From the NCBI GenBank assembly GCA_026708965.1, contig JAPOTY010000027.1, forward strand, positions 1 to 64,000: a stretch of 64,000 nucleotides of DNA, in the 5' to 3' direction. Numbering within the stretch: position 1 is the stretch's first letter; each line of letters opens with the position of its first letter. The stretch is from Gammaproteobacteria bacterium. Lineage in GTDB: Bacteria > Pseudomonadota > Gammaproteobacteria > Steroidobacterales > Foliamicaceae. The notes beneath the pieces are model-generated. The model did not search any database. It saw nothing but the letters and a program-made list of their open reading frames with translations, and was not told the origin of the DNA. This document shows positions 37,697-47,866 of the stretch, piece by piece. The position numbers were made by a program, and so were the translations under genes.

Positions 37697-39199
37697 TCAG
37701 GGCAGCCTTCTGGCGTAAGCTAGTTCGCCTTCGGCAGTCGCATACAAGCTGCCAGGAAATCCCTGGGAGGCGCATTGGTTGAAGCTGTGCTGATTGCCCT
37801 CTATCCTGAACTTGGGCTGCCCGTAAAGGGACACGGAGTTCAAATCGTACACGTCGTAGAATCGCCTTGCACGGTTGATCAAGTTGCCGCGAGCAGGGAG
37901 CCGCCGCACAATCAGTTGGTCGTTATCGCCGAAAAAGGCGCCGTTGAACCGGCCCACATCTTCTTCCGTAGCCTGCGTTGGCAGAATGCTGGAAAGTCGG
38001 CTAATCTGCTCGGCGGCGTTGAGCGTGGGCAATACAAATTCCGGCTCGCCGGTTGCTGCATCCAGAACGTAAAGCACCCAATCATCCTCTAGCGCAGGGC
38101 GTTCCGCCGTGCTGGCCGTAGCCGTCCGGAACAAAAGCTTGTGACCATCGGCGGATGTGCGCACGGTTCGCGCTCGCGTCCCTACGGCCCCCTGTGCATG
38201 CCATTCCGCCACCAGCCGGAGATCGCTCCAGTCAAGCCGTATCTTTCGGATATGGAGGCTTTCCGAACCGTCAGCGCCCTCCGAGAACAAATATCCTTCT
38301 TCCGAGGACACGAGATGGAAGTAATCATCGCGTCCGGAGCCGGGGGCATGGATGCTGCGCCCGGGCCATTTGCCTTTCGCGCTGAAGAAGTAGTGCATGC
38401 CAAGGCCCCAAGAAGAGCCATCGGATACTGGCTCCAGATGGACTTCCTCGTTGCTCGCGGTGTAAGCCGCAACGTATGGAAGCTTGCGTTGCGGCTGAGC
38501 GAATATTGTGCCTAGGTCATAGTGCGCCTCGGTTCCTTGGGTCGGGTTGACGACCACCAGACGCGCCGACCAGTCGCTGCCCAGCGGCTCAATGAAGAAG
38601 AACGAAGATCCGTCATTTGCTACGTCGAATAGCCAGATATCCTCTTTCTCGTAGATCAATTGGCCATCCCGGTAAATTTGAAGGGGCTGGCCGTTGCCAA
38701 GCAGTGGCAACCCCGTGGTTTTGGGCATGACCATCGGAATGCCCCCAAACCCGGTAATCACGTCGCCGGAGTCTGTTTTGCCCAAGTGGACCTGGAAAGG
38801 AAAGAAAGGCAAGGTCCCTGAATAAAGCACACCGGCACTGCCCACGGTTGAAAATCGCGCGCCGCTTCCATACCCTCCTGCTCGCGGGGGCATCACCACA
38901 ACCGCTGTGCCGCTGGCGGCGCCACCGCCTGCATGCAGCCCGCACTCCGGCCCGGGCTGGTCGATCACTTCCTCGGGTGTCAGCGCCGCTCCGCCCGAAT
39001 CCGGCGCCGCAACGGACGATGGCTCCATCTTGGCCTTAAGCACTAACGGTCGAAACGGCGCCTCTTGCAACGCGAAACTCCCGGCAGGAGCCTCGATTGC
39101 CGGTTCTGGTTCTTCCTGCGGCTGGGGAAAGTATTGCAGCGCCAATATCGCGGCAATCGCGACCAGCAGGGCGGCGACCAAGGTCGCTCGCCTGCTCAC
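37697..39199 (-). CDS. Hypothetical exported/membrane-anchored protein, possible beta-propeller
   Basis: N-terminal TM; repeated beta-rich segments; overlaps upstream gene by 4 nt. Confidence 0.6.
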   Translation of the reverse strand: MSRRATLVAALLVAIAAILALQYFPQPQEEPEPAIEAPAGSFALQEAPFRPLVLKAKMEPSSVAAPDSGGAALTPEEVIDQPGPECGLHAGGGAASGTAVVVMPPRAGGYGSGARFSTVGSAGVLYSGTLPFFPFQVHLGKTDSGDVITGFGGIPMVMPKTTGLPLLGNGQPLQIYRDGQLIYEKEDIWLFDVANDGSSFFFIEPLGSDWSARLVVVNPTQGTEAHYDLGTIFAQPQRKLPYVAAYTASNEEVHLEPVSDGSSWGLGMHYFFSAKGKWPGRSIHAPGSGRDDYFHLVSSEEGYLFSEGADGSESLHIRKIRLDWSDLRLVAEWHAQGAVGTRARTVRTSADGHKLLFRTATASTAERPALEDDWVLYVLDAATGEPEFVLPTLNAAEQISRLSSILPTQATEEDVGRFNGAFFGDNDQLIVRRLPARGNLINRARRFYDVYDLNSVSLYGQPKFRIEGNQHSFNQCASQGFPGSLYATAEGELAYARRLP

Positions 39200-39642
39200 G
39201 GTGTCTGGCCTCCGACATCCATCCCGCCGGCATTGGATTCCGCAAAACTATTCTGCTGGCCGCACCGCGCTGTTAATTTCCTCGGAGTAAGGAGCGGATG
39301 AGGAGCCAACACAATAGGCGGCGGAATAACCCGGAGGGGATTAAACGGCGGAGGTAAGTAAATCCGGATGGGAATGCGCGGAATCCGTTGGCCGATAACC
39401 GTTATGTTCGGGATTTCCGACGGCTGCTGCGGTATCTCGTACTCCTTCGGGGCGCAGCCGCCTTCGGTCCAGACCAACTCGCTTCCGTCGCCTACCGGCA
39501 TGTAGTGCGACGGAACCCATTTGTCGTTATCCGGGCATATGGTTCCATCGGGGCCTATATTTGCTCCGAAGGCGACCGGCAGCATCAACAGCGCAGGGAA
39601 CATGGCCGCCAACGCCCGCGATGTGGTGCTGCAGCCTCGCAT
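39196..39642 (-). CDS. Hypothetical exported protein
   Basis: signal peptide-like ALAAMFPALLMLPVAFGA; tightly spaced after receptor gene. Confidence 0.6.
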   Translation of the reverse strand: MRGCSTTSRALAAMFPALLMLPVAFGANIGPDGTICPDNDKWVPSHYMPVGDGSELVWTEGGCAPKEYEIPQQPSEIPNITVIGQRIPRIPIRIYLPPPFNPLRVIPPPIVLAPHPLLTPRKLTARCGQQNSFAESNAGGMDVGGQTP

Positions 39643-39649
39643 GGTTACT

Positions 39650-42600
39650 TCATTGCGGCGCCGCGAACGACTTGCGAATGTTCAGAATATAGGATCGTCC
39701 GTGGTTCCACTCCCAGAAAGGGTTGATGCTGTAGATATCCCTATCGCCCGTTTCGGGATTCAGGGTGTAATTGCGGGAGGCTGCGTTCGTGAGATTATTG
39801 ATTGTGAGGTTCGTCTGCCATCCACGCAGCCAAGCGGGAGCGTCGAACAAGTCGTCTTGGCCAAACTGGTATCCGATTACCAAATCGTAGCTCGTCGCCG
39901 GTTCTGTGACCCTCTCGGAGGTCGTGGAAACAAGGGTGGAAACTCTTGATGCGCCCTCCAAATCGATGCTCGCGAACAGCCCCCCATTGCTCCAAGTGAA
40001 CTGCGCATTGGTCTTATGCCGGGAAACCGGCTCAATCACCCGGGCATCCTGCGGCCCGGAGTCATCCCGGGTCTCGACTAGGTTTTGAACCGACGGAACT
40101 GCCGGATCCAATTGAATGTCGTAGCGGTTGGTGTACGACCGGCGAACCAGGATTGAAAAATCGTTCGCTCCCATTTCCCAGTCGTAGCGCAGCTCGTAGT
40201 CCACGCCGGTCCGCTGGAGCTGGGCCACATTGATGAAGCGGGTTTCAACCAGATAGATGTCCTCGTCGGGCAGGTAGATAATGTAGCCGGGAAGGTTGTC
40301 GGGATCGACATTGAAGCGCGAGCCCGATAGCTGAAGTATCCGGTTTTCGTAATCGGTGTCGCTCCAAGCCGCGCGCAGCGAGACCCCTGGCAGGAAAGCG
40401 GGAGAAATTTCCGCAATCAAGCTGATGCTGTCCGCTGTTTCCGGAACGAGCTTGTCATTGGCCCCGGCGATAGAATACGTGGAGCCGCGCGTAAATGTGC
40501 AGCCGCTGCCGTCTGGGTCGAGCAGGCACAACTGGGCGAAACTGCTGTCCGGGGCCCTGTCCTGAGTGCGCTGGATTAAATGGTTCATTTGCGGGGCGAT
40601 GAAGGATGTGGCTTGCCGCCCTCTAAAACGAACGCTATCGTTCATCTGGTACAGAAATCCGACGCTGTAGGTGAATTCGCTTCCCGGATCCTGGGGGTTG
40701 TCGGTTCCTGCTTCGCCGGATTCCGAATTCCGGTATTGCACTTCAACATTCGAATACGAGTCATAGCGCCCGGAGAAAGTCAGGTTGAGGCGCTGCACGC
40801 CGTTCATGGCATTGCCCGCGCCGATCAGAGGAACTGCGCCTTCGAAAAACCCCGCTTGAATGGTGCGGCTGATCGAGGTGTTGAATGCCTGCGCGCCCGC
40901 CGGATTGCCGCTCGGGCAAATCAGGGGGCTGCACCGCCCGACGGCGGCATGAAACTCGGAGAAAGTGTCCAATTCGTCTTCGCGGTAGTCGTAGCCAGCG
41001 ACCACTGCGACAGGCCCTCCAGGCGCCGAGAACAATTCGCCGCGCACCAAGGCCTCAAACTGGGTTTCCCTGTTCTCCGAGCCGGAATCAAGCCCTGCGG
41101 CGACGTACGAAGACAGATCGCCAAATGGATTGATCGGCGTGGGGGGGGGGCCGAATACGGTGCAATTGCCTCCAAAGAATGAAGAGTAGTTGTACCTGGT
41201 TCCGCCAAGCTCCATTTGCTTGGCCGCGCATGCGGCCTCGTCAATTCCACTGAACCGCCCAATTGACGCTTCGCTGACCCCATCGCTGTTCATCCCGACG
41301 CGCACTGAATCGGCATCAAGCACGCTGGCTTGATTGGAGGCTAAATCGTTCGCAACACGACTGAATTCAACATCCCAAGACCATATTTCGCTGATCCGGC
41401 CGTCAAAACCCAAGCTGGTGAATAACGTGTCGCGCTCAGATGCGAAGTTCGTTGGCGGCGGGCCAAGGATCTGTCCGAACGCCGTTACGCGCACGCCGAA
41501 GGGGTTGTAGGGGCTGTTCGGATGCAGCGAGCCATTGAACGAGTTAAGCCCTCGGTAGCTGGTCGTCTCGTCTCTTGTCCAGCGCAGATTGGCATGAATA
41601 TTGATGGCATCGGAGATGGCCTGGTCCACCCCTGCGCTGAATGCGTTTTGCTCCTTGTCCGGTCGCAGGCTATAGCCTAGCTCCGTGTCCTCTCCCCACA
41701 TTGGAGCGCCGAAGATTTCGATGCTGTTGAGATCGTCGCCGGACATGAAGCCCGCCGGCACGGTAATATCCGAGTGGCAGGTCGCCATAGCCTGCGCTTC
41801 CGGATTCAGCGCGGCGAACTCGTCCCGAGTGAGGATATCGCCGTTGAGTTCGTACACGATGGCCTTGGCTGCGTCGCATGAGCGGTCGAAGAAATAGCTG
41901 TATAGCCGCACTTGCGGGCCGGGCTGCCCCCGCTGCTGATCGCCGGTGTCGTCGCGGTTGGCGTTTATGATCGAATCCCGCGTAGAGGCATCCAAGCCGG
42001 AATCACGGAAGTACTCGTAGCCGATATTCGCCCGCCCGCCATCCCAGGCCAAGCCGGTGGAAACGCCGATTCGCGTTTCCTCGAATCCGCTCTTGTGGGG
42101 TCGCGAATAGTTCACGTCCAGATCAACGCCGGTGTAATCCTTGCGCGTAATCACGTTCACGACCCCTCCCACGGCATCGGATCCGTAGATGGCGGACGCG
42201 CCGTCCAAGAGAACTTCAATCCGCTCGACCATGGCCAATGGAATCGTCGAAATGTCGCTGACTCCCCCGGTGATTCCGCTATGCCCGATGCGGCGCCCGT
42301 CCACCAATATCAAGGTGTATTCGCTGCCTAGGCCGCGCAGGTTAACCGTGGAGGCGCCGATAATGTTGGTTGTGCCGTTGAGCTGGGAGCCGAAGGTTTC
42401 GGTGGTGCCGTTGATGTTTTGCGGGAGTTGCCGCAGAACGCGGGCCAGGGTGAGTTCGCCGGATGCGCGGATATCCTCCCGGTCGAGAATGATGAGGTTG
42501 CCGGACAACTCCGAGGGCGGGCGGTTGAGGCGGCTGCCGGTCACGCGCACGGCAGGCAGCTCGAGCACGTCCTCTTCCGCGCCGCCGCCGGTTTCCTCCT

Positions 42601-42700
42601 GCGCCCAAGCGACGTTCAGGCCCAGCGCCAAGCCGGTTCCAATCGCCAAGCATAAGAGGCCGTTCGCGGTTGTGCGAATTATTCCTGCTGATTTTTGCAT
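39650..42700 (-). CDS. TonB-dependent outer-membrane receptor with in-frame C10 tract
   Basis: signal peptide, plug VRVTGSRLNRPPSELSGNLIILDREDIRASGELTLARVLRQLPQN, NLRGLGSEYTLILVDGRR, C-terminal barrel strand. Confidence 0.93.
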   Translation of the reverse strand: MQKSAGIIRTTANGLLCLAIGTGLALGLNVAWAQEETGGGAEEDVLELPAVRVTGSRLNRPPSELSGNLIILDREDIRASGELTLARVLRQLPQNINGTTETFGSQLNGTTNIIGASTVNLRGLGSEYTLILVDGRRIGHSGITGGVSDISTIPLAMVERIEVLLDGASAIYGSDAVGGVVNVITRKDYTGVDLDVNYSRPHKSGFEETRIGVSTGLAWDGGRANIGYEYFRDSGLDASTRDSIINANRDDTGDQQRGQPGPQVRLYSYFFDRSCDAAKAIVYELNGDILTRDEFAALNPEAQAMATCHSDITVPAGFMSGDDLNSIEIFGAPMWGEDTELGYSLRPDKEQNAFSAGVDQAISDAINIHANLRWTRDETTSYRGLNSFNGSLHPNSPYNPFGVRVTAFGQILGPPPTNFASERDTLFTSLGFDGRISEIWSWDVEFSRVANDLASNQASVLDADSVRVGMNSDGVSEASIGRFSGIDEAACAAKQMELGGTRYNYSSFFGGNCTVFGPPPTPINPFGDLSSYVAAGLDSGSENRETQFEALVRGELFSAPGGPVAVVAGYDYREDELDTFSEFHAAVGRCSPLICPSGNPAGAQAFNTSISRTIQAGFFEGAVPLIGAGNAMNGVQRLNLTFSGRYDSYSNVEVQYRNSESGEAGTDNPQDPGSEFTYSVGFLYQMNDSVRFRGRQATSFIAPQMNHLIQRTQDRAPDSSFAQLCLLDPDGSGCTFTRGSTYSIAGANDKLVPETADSISLIAEISPAFLPGVSLRAAWSDTDYENRILQLSGSRFNVDPDNLPGYIIYLPDEDIYLVETRFINVAQLQRTGVDYELRYDWEMGANDFSILVRRSYTNRYDIQLDPAVPSVQNLVETRDDSGPQDARVIEPVSRHKTNAQFTWSNGGLFASIDLEGASRVSTLVSTTSERVTEPATSYDLVIGYQFGQDDLFDAPAWLRGWQTNLTINNLTNAASRNYTLNPETGDRDIYSINPFWEWNHGRSYILNIRKSFAAPQ

Positions 42701-42916
42701 GTCTCGCTTCCTCAATCGGTTTTGCTTTGCCGAGGCATGGCCTAGTATTGCCTGCTTCGTCTTTCGACACTATACACCCGCGCGCCGCTGCCCGCTGCGG
42801 ATTGAACCAGACGGTCGAGACGGGAGGTTTTGATAGGCGCTGCGGCGAAAGCTGAACGATAGGAAGCGGGATTGCAAACATGGTCTGGTGGTAGAATGCC
42901 ACCGTTTTAATGCTTG

Positions 42917-42942
42917 GCGCCGCCTTTGCAGCGGCGCTTTTT
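42917..42942 (+). terminator. Terminator-like hairpin immediately upstream of gyrA
   Basis: gcgccgc ctttgca gcggcgc ttttt, ends 4 nt before the gyrA ATG. Confidence 0.6.
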
Positions 42943-42946
42943 GTGA

Positions 42947-45514
42947 ATGGCCGGGTCTGCCCCTGAAATCGTACCGGTAAAGCTCGAAGAGGAGATGCGC
43001 CGGTCCTATCTGGACTACGCGATGTCCGTCATCGTGGGGCGGGCGCTCCCCGATGTCCGCGACGGCCTCAAGCCCGTGCATAGGCGCATTCTGCACGCGA
43101 TGCGCGAGCTGGGGAATCTCCACGACCGCCCGTATAAGAAATCGGCTCGCATCGTGGGCGACGTGATCGGCCGCTTCCATCCGCACGGCGACACGGCGGT
43201 GTACGACGCCATTGTTCGCATGGCGCAGGATTTCTCGCTGCGCTATCCGCTGGTGGACGGCCAGGGCAACTTCGGCTCCATGGACGGCGACGCGCCGGCC
43301 GCCATGCGCTACACCGAGATCCGCATGGCGTCCATCGCCGCTCCCATGCTTGCCGATATCGACCGCGAGACCGTGGATTTCGTCGAGAACTACGACGGCG
43401 CCGAGCAGGAGCCCACGGTGCTGCCGGCGCGGCTTCCCAATTTGCTCGTGAACGGCGCGTCGGGCATTGCCGTGGGCATGGCCACGAATATCCCGCCGCA
43501 CAATCTTCGGGAAGTGATCGACGCGGCCCTGGCTTTGAGCCGCGATCCGGAAATCGGCATCGCGGAGCTGATGGAGATCCTGCCCGGGCCCGATTTCCCC
43601 ACCGCCGCGCAGATCGTCGATGATTCGGGCGCGGCATCGGCCTACCGCACCGGACGCGGAACGATCCTGCTGAGGGCGCGGGCCGAAATCGAACAGGGCG
43701 CGTCCCGCAGCGCCATTGTCGTATCCGAGCTTCCCTACCGCGTCAACAAGGCGCGCTGCGTGGAGAAGATAGCGGAGCTGGCGCGCAAGAAGGTTATTGC
43801 CGGAATCCACGAAGTGCGCGACGAGTCCGATAAGGACGGGCTGCGGGTGGTGGTGGAGCTGCGCCGCGACGCCAGCCCCGAAATCGTGCTCAACAACCTC
43901 TACCGGCGCACGCCGCTGGAATCGAGCTTCGGCATCAATATGGTGGCGCTGTGCGGCGGGCGTCCGCAATTGCTTAACCTCAAGGAGCTGCTGGGGCATT
44001 TCCTCGATCACCGGCGCGACGTGGTGACCCGCCGCAGCGTTCACGATCTGCGCCAGGCCAAGGCCCGCGCCCATGTTCTGGAGGGGTTGACGGTGGCGCT
44101 GGCCAATATCGACGAGGTGGTGGCGCTAATCAAGGATTCGGGCAACGCCGCCGAGGCGCGCGCCGCGCTGACCGGCAGGATATGGCCGCCGGGCGCGGTG
44201 CGCGGCCTTTTGGAGCGCACCGAAGGCGCGCCCAAGGAGCTTCCGAACCTCGGCGACCGGGGATACCGGCTTTCGGACCGCCAGGCGCGGGCTATCCTGG
44301 AGCTGCGCCTGCAGCGCCTGACCGGGCTGGAGCAGCATGCCATTCTGAAGGAATACGGCGATCTGCTCGCAAAGATGCAGGAGCTGGCGGAAATCCTGCG
44401 CGATCCGGACCGGCTGCTGGAAGTGGTGCGCGGCGAATTGGCCGAGCTGCGCGAGGAATTCGGCGACGAGCGCCGAACCGAGATCATCGCCGATTACAGC
44501 CGGGTGGCCGACGAGGACCTGATTCCGCGCCGGGACCTGCTGGTCACGCTGTCCTGGCGCGGCTACGTGAAGACCCAGGAGCTGGAGACTTTCCGCACCC
44601 AGGGGCGGGGCGGACGGGGCAAGCGGGGCGCTTCGGTGGGCGAGGAGGATTTCATCGATCAGCTGCTGGTCACGAATTCGCATTCCACCCTGCTGTGCTT
44701 CACCGACCGGGCGCGGGTCTATCAGATCAGGCCGTTCGAGATTCCCACCCAGAGCCGCGAAACGCGCGGCTTGCCGATCGCCAACCTGCTGCCCGGCTTG
44801 GAGGAGGGCGAGCGGGTCAATTCGGTGCTGCCGGTGGAATCCTTCGACCCTGGACGTTTCGTGTTCATGGCCACGCGCCGCGGGCGGGTCAAGAAAACCC
44901 GTTTGGACGCCTTCTCCAGTATCCGCCGCACGGGCATCTACGCGCTCAGCCTCAAAGACGAGGACCGGCTGGTGGAGGCCGCGATCACCGATGGCCGCAG
45001 CGACGTGATCCTCGTGGCCAGCAACGGTCGGTCGGCGCGTTTTCCCGAAACGTCCGTGCGGCCCATGGGGCGCACGGCCGCCGGGGTGATCGGCCAGCGC
45101 TTGCAAAAGAAAAAACAGGCGGTGGTGGCGGCGCTGATCGTTAGCGCGGACGATGCCGGAGACGAAGGCGTTTGGGTGCTCCAGGCAACCACCAAGGGTT
45201 TCGGCAAGCGCACGCCGGTCACGGAATTTCCGCGAAAGGGCAGGGCCGGCCAAGGCGTGATCTCGATTCGCACCGAGGGCCGCAACGGCAAGCTGATCGG
45301 CGCCGCGCTGGTGCGCGACGGCGATGAGGCCATGCTGATGACGGCCGGCGGCACGCTGATCCGAACGGCGATCGGCGATGTGTCCATCCAAGGCCGTTAT
45401 TCGCACGGCGTGCGCTTGATGCGCCCGGACAAAGGCGACCGCGTGGCCGTGTTCTGCACCCTGGAAGGAGATCAGCAAGAACCGGAGCCGGCGGATTCCG
45501 CGGAGCAGGAATGA
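42947..45514 (+). CDS. gyrA: DNA gyrase subunit A
   Basis: [67 protein letters not shown] GyrA-box-like. Confidence 0.96.
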   Translation: MAGSAPEIVPVKLEEEMRRSYLDYAMSVIVGRALPDVRDGLKPVHRRILHAMRELGNLHDRPYKKSARIVGDVIGRFHPHGDTAVYDAIVRMAQDFSLRYPLVDGQGNFGSMDGDAPAAMRYTEIRMASIAAPMLADIDRETVDFVENYDGAEQEPTVLPARLPNLLVNGASGIAVGMATNIPPHNLREVIDAALALSRDPEIGIAELMEILPGPDFPTAAQIVDDSGAASAYRTGRGTILLRARAEIEQGASRSAIVVSELPYRVNKARCVEKIAELARKKVIAGIHEVRDESDKDGLRVVVELRRDASPEIVLNNLYRRTPLESSFGINMVALCGGRPQLLNLKELLGHFLDHRRDVVTRRSVHDLRQAKARAHVLEGLTVALANIDEVVALIKDSGNAAEARAALTGRIWPPGAVRGLLERTEGAPKELPNLGDRGYRLSDRQARAILELRLQRLTGLEQHAILKEYGDLLAKMQELAEILRDPDRLLEVVRGELAELREEFGDERRTEIIADYSRVADEDLIPRRDLLVTLSWRGYVKTQELETFRTQGRGGRGKRGASVGEEDFIDQLLVTNSHSTLLCFTDRARVYQIRPFEIPTQSRETRGLPIANLLPGLEEGERVNSVLPVESFDPGRFVFMATRRGRVKKTRLDAFSSIRRTGIYALSLKDEDRLVEAAITDGRSDVILVASNGRSARFPETSVRPMGRTAAGVIGQRLQKKKQAVVAALIVSADDAGDEGVWVLQATTKGFGKRTPVTEFPRKGRAGQGVISIRTEGRNGKLIGAALVRDGDEAMLMTAGGTLIRTAIGDVSIQGRYSHGVRLMRPDKGDRVAVFCTLEGDQQEPEPADSAEQE

Positions 45515-46590
45515 ACCGCATTTTCAATTTCAGCGCCGGGCCGGCGAACCTGCCGCTGCCGGTGCTCGAGCAGGCCCGCGACGAGCTGCTGGACTGGCAG
45601 GGCCGCGGGCTTTCGGTGATGGAGGACAGCCACCGGGGCCGCGCGTTCGTGGAGCTGGCCGAGCGCTCCGAGCAGGATTTGCGCGCTTTGCTTTCGATTC
45701 CCGACGATTACGCCGTGCTATTCATGCAGGGCGGCGCCACCCTGCAATTCGCCACCATTCCCATGACGCTGGCCAAGCCTGAGCAGGGCGTTGATTACCT
45801 GATCACCGGCCATTGGGGCAAGAAGGCCGCGTCCGAGGCCGCCAAGCTGCGCCCGATGCGCGTGGTTGCCGACGGCGAGGCCCTCGGCTACCGCTCGGTT
45901 CCGGCCATGGAGGACTGGGAAACCGGGGCGGATGCGGCCTATTTGCACTACACGGCCAATGAAACTCTTCACGGGCTGGAAATCGATCCGCCGCCGGCTG
46001 CGGGCTATGCGCCGCTGGTATGCGATATGTCCTCCACTTTGCTTTCGCGCCCGATCCCGGTGGAGCGATTCGGCCTGATCTACGCCTGCGCCCAGAAGAA
46101 TATCGGGCCGGCCGGCGTGACCGTGGTGATTATCAGCCCGGATTTGATCGAACGCGTTCCGCAAGATACGCCTCTGGCGCTGAATTACCGCAAGATCGCC
46201 GCCGCCGGTTCCATGCTCAATACGCCCGCCACCTTTCCTTGGTACATGGCGTCGCTCGTGTTCCGCTGGGTGGCCGACCAAGGCGGCCTCGCCGGCATGG
46301 CCGAGCGCAACCGGCGCAAGGCTGATCTCCTCTACGGCCATATCGACGGCTCGGATTTTTACGCCAACCTAGTGGACCCCAACTGGCGCTCATGGATGAA
46401 CGTGCCGTTCACGCTGGCCGAGCCGTCGCTGGACGCGAAATTCCTGGAGACGGCCGAGCAGCAGGGCCTCTACGGGCTGAAAGGCCACCGCGCGGTGGGC
46501 GGGATGCGCGCTTCGATATACAACGCCATGCCCGAAGCGGGCGTGCGGGCGCTGGTGAGCTTCATGGAGGAGTTCGAGCGCAAGGCTTGA
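45511..46590 (+). CDS. serC: Phosphoserine aminotransferase
   Basis: [42 protein letters not shown]. Confidence 0.96.
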   Translation: MNRIFNFSAGPANLPLPVLEQARDELLDWQGRGLSVMEDSHRGRAFVELAERSEQDLRALLSIPDDYAVLFMQGGATLQFATIPMTLAKPEQGVDYLITGHWGKKAASEAAKLRPMRVVADGEALGYRSVPAMEDWETGADAAYLHYTANETLHGLEIDPPPAAGYAPLVCDMSSTLLSRPIPVERFGLIYACAQKNIGPAGVTVVIISPDLIERVPQDTPLALNYRKIAAAGSMLNTPATFPWYMASLVFRWVADQGGLAGMAERNRRKADLLYGHIDGSDFYANLVDPNWRSWMNVPFTLAEPSLDAKFLETAEQQGLYGLKGHRAVGGMRASIYNAMPEAGVRALVSFMEEFERKA

Positions 46591-46657
46591 CCGATTTGAC
46601 GCGGTCGTCCGCCGGACGCTAGGGCAGGATGCGCTCGTTCCGACGGAAGGCCTTGCG

Positions 46658-47851
46658 ATGACCCGGAAGACCAACATGTTCAATATCCGAATCTACAACA
46701 GTATCGCCAACGAGGGCCTTGCGCGCCTGCCGTCCGACCGCTACGCCGCGCCTTCCGACCATGAGGCGCCGGACGGCATCCTGCTGCGCTCCCACGATCT
46801 GCATTCGGTCGAGATTCCGCAAAGCGTGCAGGTGGTGGCGCGGGCGGGCGCGGGCGTCAACAATATTCCGGTGGACGCCTTGGCTGAGCGCGGCGTTCCT
46901 GTGCTCAACGCGCCTGGCGCCAACGCCAACGCCGTCAAGGAGGTGGTGCTGGCCGGCATGCTGCTGGCGGCGCGCAATATTCTTCCGGCATGGGACCATT
47001 TGCGCGGCCTGGATCTTCCGCCTGAGCAGCTTCGCAAGGCCGTCGAGTCGCAGAAGAAGCAATTCGCCGGCCAGGAGCTGTCGGACCGGTTCATGGGCGT
47101 GGTCGGGCTGGGCGCGGTGGGCGTGAAGGTGGCCAACGCGACGGTCGCTCTGGGAATGAAAGTATTCGGATACGATCCCGCGTTGTCGCTCGACCGGGCC
47201 TGGGAGCTGTCGTCGCAGGTCGGCAAGGGGCGAAGCCTCGAGCATGTATTCGCCGGCGCCGATTTCGTGAGCGTTCATGTGCCGCTCATGGATGCCACCC
47301 GCAATCTGGTGTCCGGCAGCCTTATCCGCAGCATGCGCAAGGGCGGCGTGCTGCTGAATTTTGCCCGCGGCGGCATCGTGGACCTCAAGGACGTGATCGA
47401 AGCCTTGGATTCGGGCTGGCTTTCCGCCTATGTCTGCGATTTCCCCGAGCCCGAGCTGGTGCGCCATCCCAAGGCGATCCTGCTGCCCCATCTGGGGGCA
47501 TCGACTTCCGAGGCCGAAGTCAACTGCGCCGTGATCGCCGCGGAGAACCTGCGGGCCTACCTGGAGGACGGCAACGTGCGCGGCTCGGTCAATTTTCCGG
47601 TCATTGATCTGCCCCGCGGCGACGGCTACCGGCTGACGATCGCTAATTCCAACGTTCCGTGGATCGTGGCCAATATATCGGCGTTGCTGGCGGAAGAAAA
47701 CCTCAATATCGAGTACATGATGAATATGTCGCGGGGGCAATTGGCCTATACCGTGCTGGATCTCAACGATCAGGCGCCCGAGAGGGTTATTCGGCGGCTC
47801 AAGGAGATGGAGGGCATTCTCAGGGTCAGGGACCTGGGCCGGGCTGTCTAG
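46658..47851 (+). CDS. serA: D-3-phosphoglycerate dehydrogenase
   Basis: VVARAGAGVNNIPVDA, VVGLGAVGVKVANA, LLPHLGASTSEAEVNCA; C-terminal ACT-like region. Confidence 0.92.
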   Translation: MTRKTNMFNIRIYNSIANEGLARLPSDRYAAPSDHEAPDGILLRSHDLHSVEIPQSVQVVARAGAGVNNIPVDALAERGVPVLNAPGANANAVKEVVLAGMLLAARNILPAWDHLRGLDLPPEQLRKAVESQKKQFAGQELSDRFMGVVGLGAVGVKVANATVALGMKVFGYDPALSLDRAWELSSQVGKGRSLEHVFAGADFVSVHVPLMDATRNLVSGSLIRSMRKGGVLLNFARGGIVDLKDVIEALDSGWLSAYVCDFPEPELVRHPKAILLPHLGASTSEAEVNCAVIAAENLRAYLEDGNVRGSVNFPVIDLPRGDGYRLTIANSNVPWIVANISALLAEENLNIEYMMNMSRGQLAYTVLDLNDQAPERVIRRLKEMEGILRVRDLGRAV

Positions 47852-47866
47852 ACCGCAAGAAGGTGT

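Noticed and set aside
43180-43260. Quinolone-resistance mutation in GyrA (Thr at the Ser83-equivalent)
   Set aside because: Thr is the natural residue in several bacteria (for example Pseudomonas) and Asp87-equivalent is intact.
42770-45478. Minus-strand ORFs of 434 and 450 aa
   Set aside because: Antisense shadows of gyrA; His/Arg/Gln-rich composition without recognisable domains.
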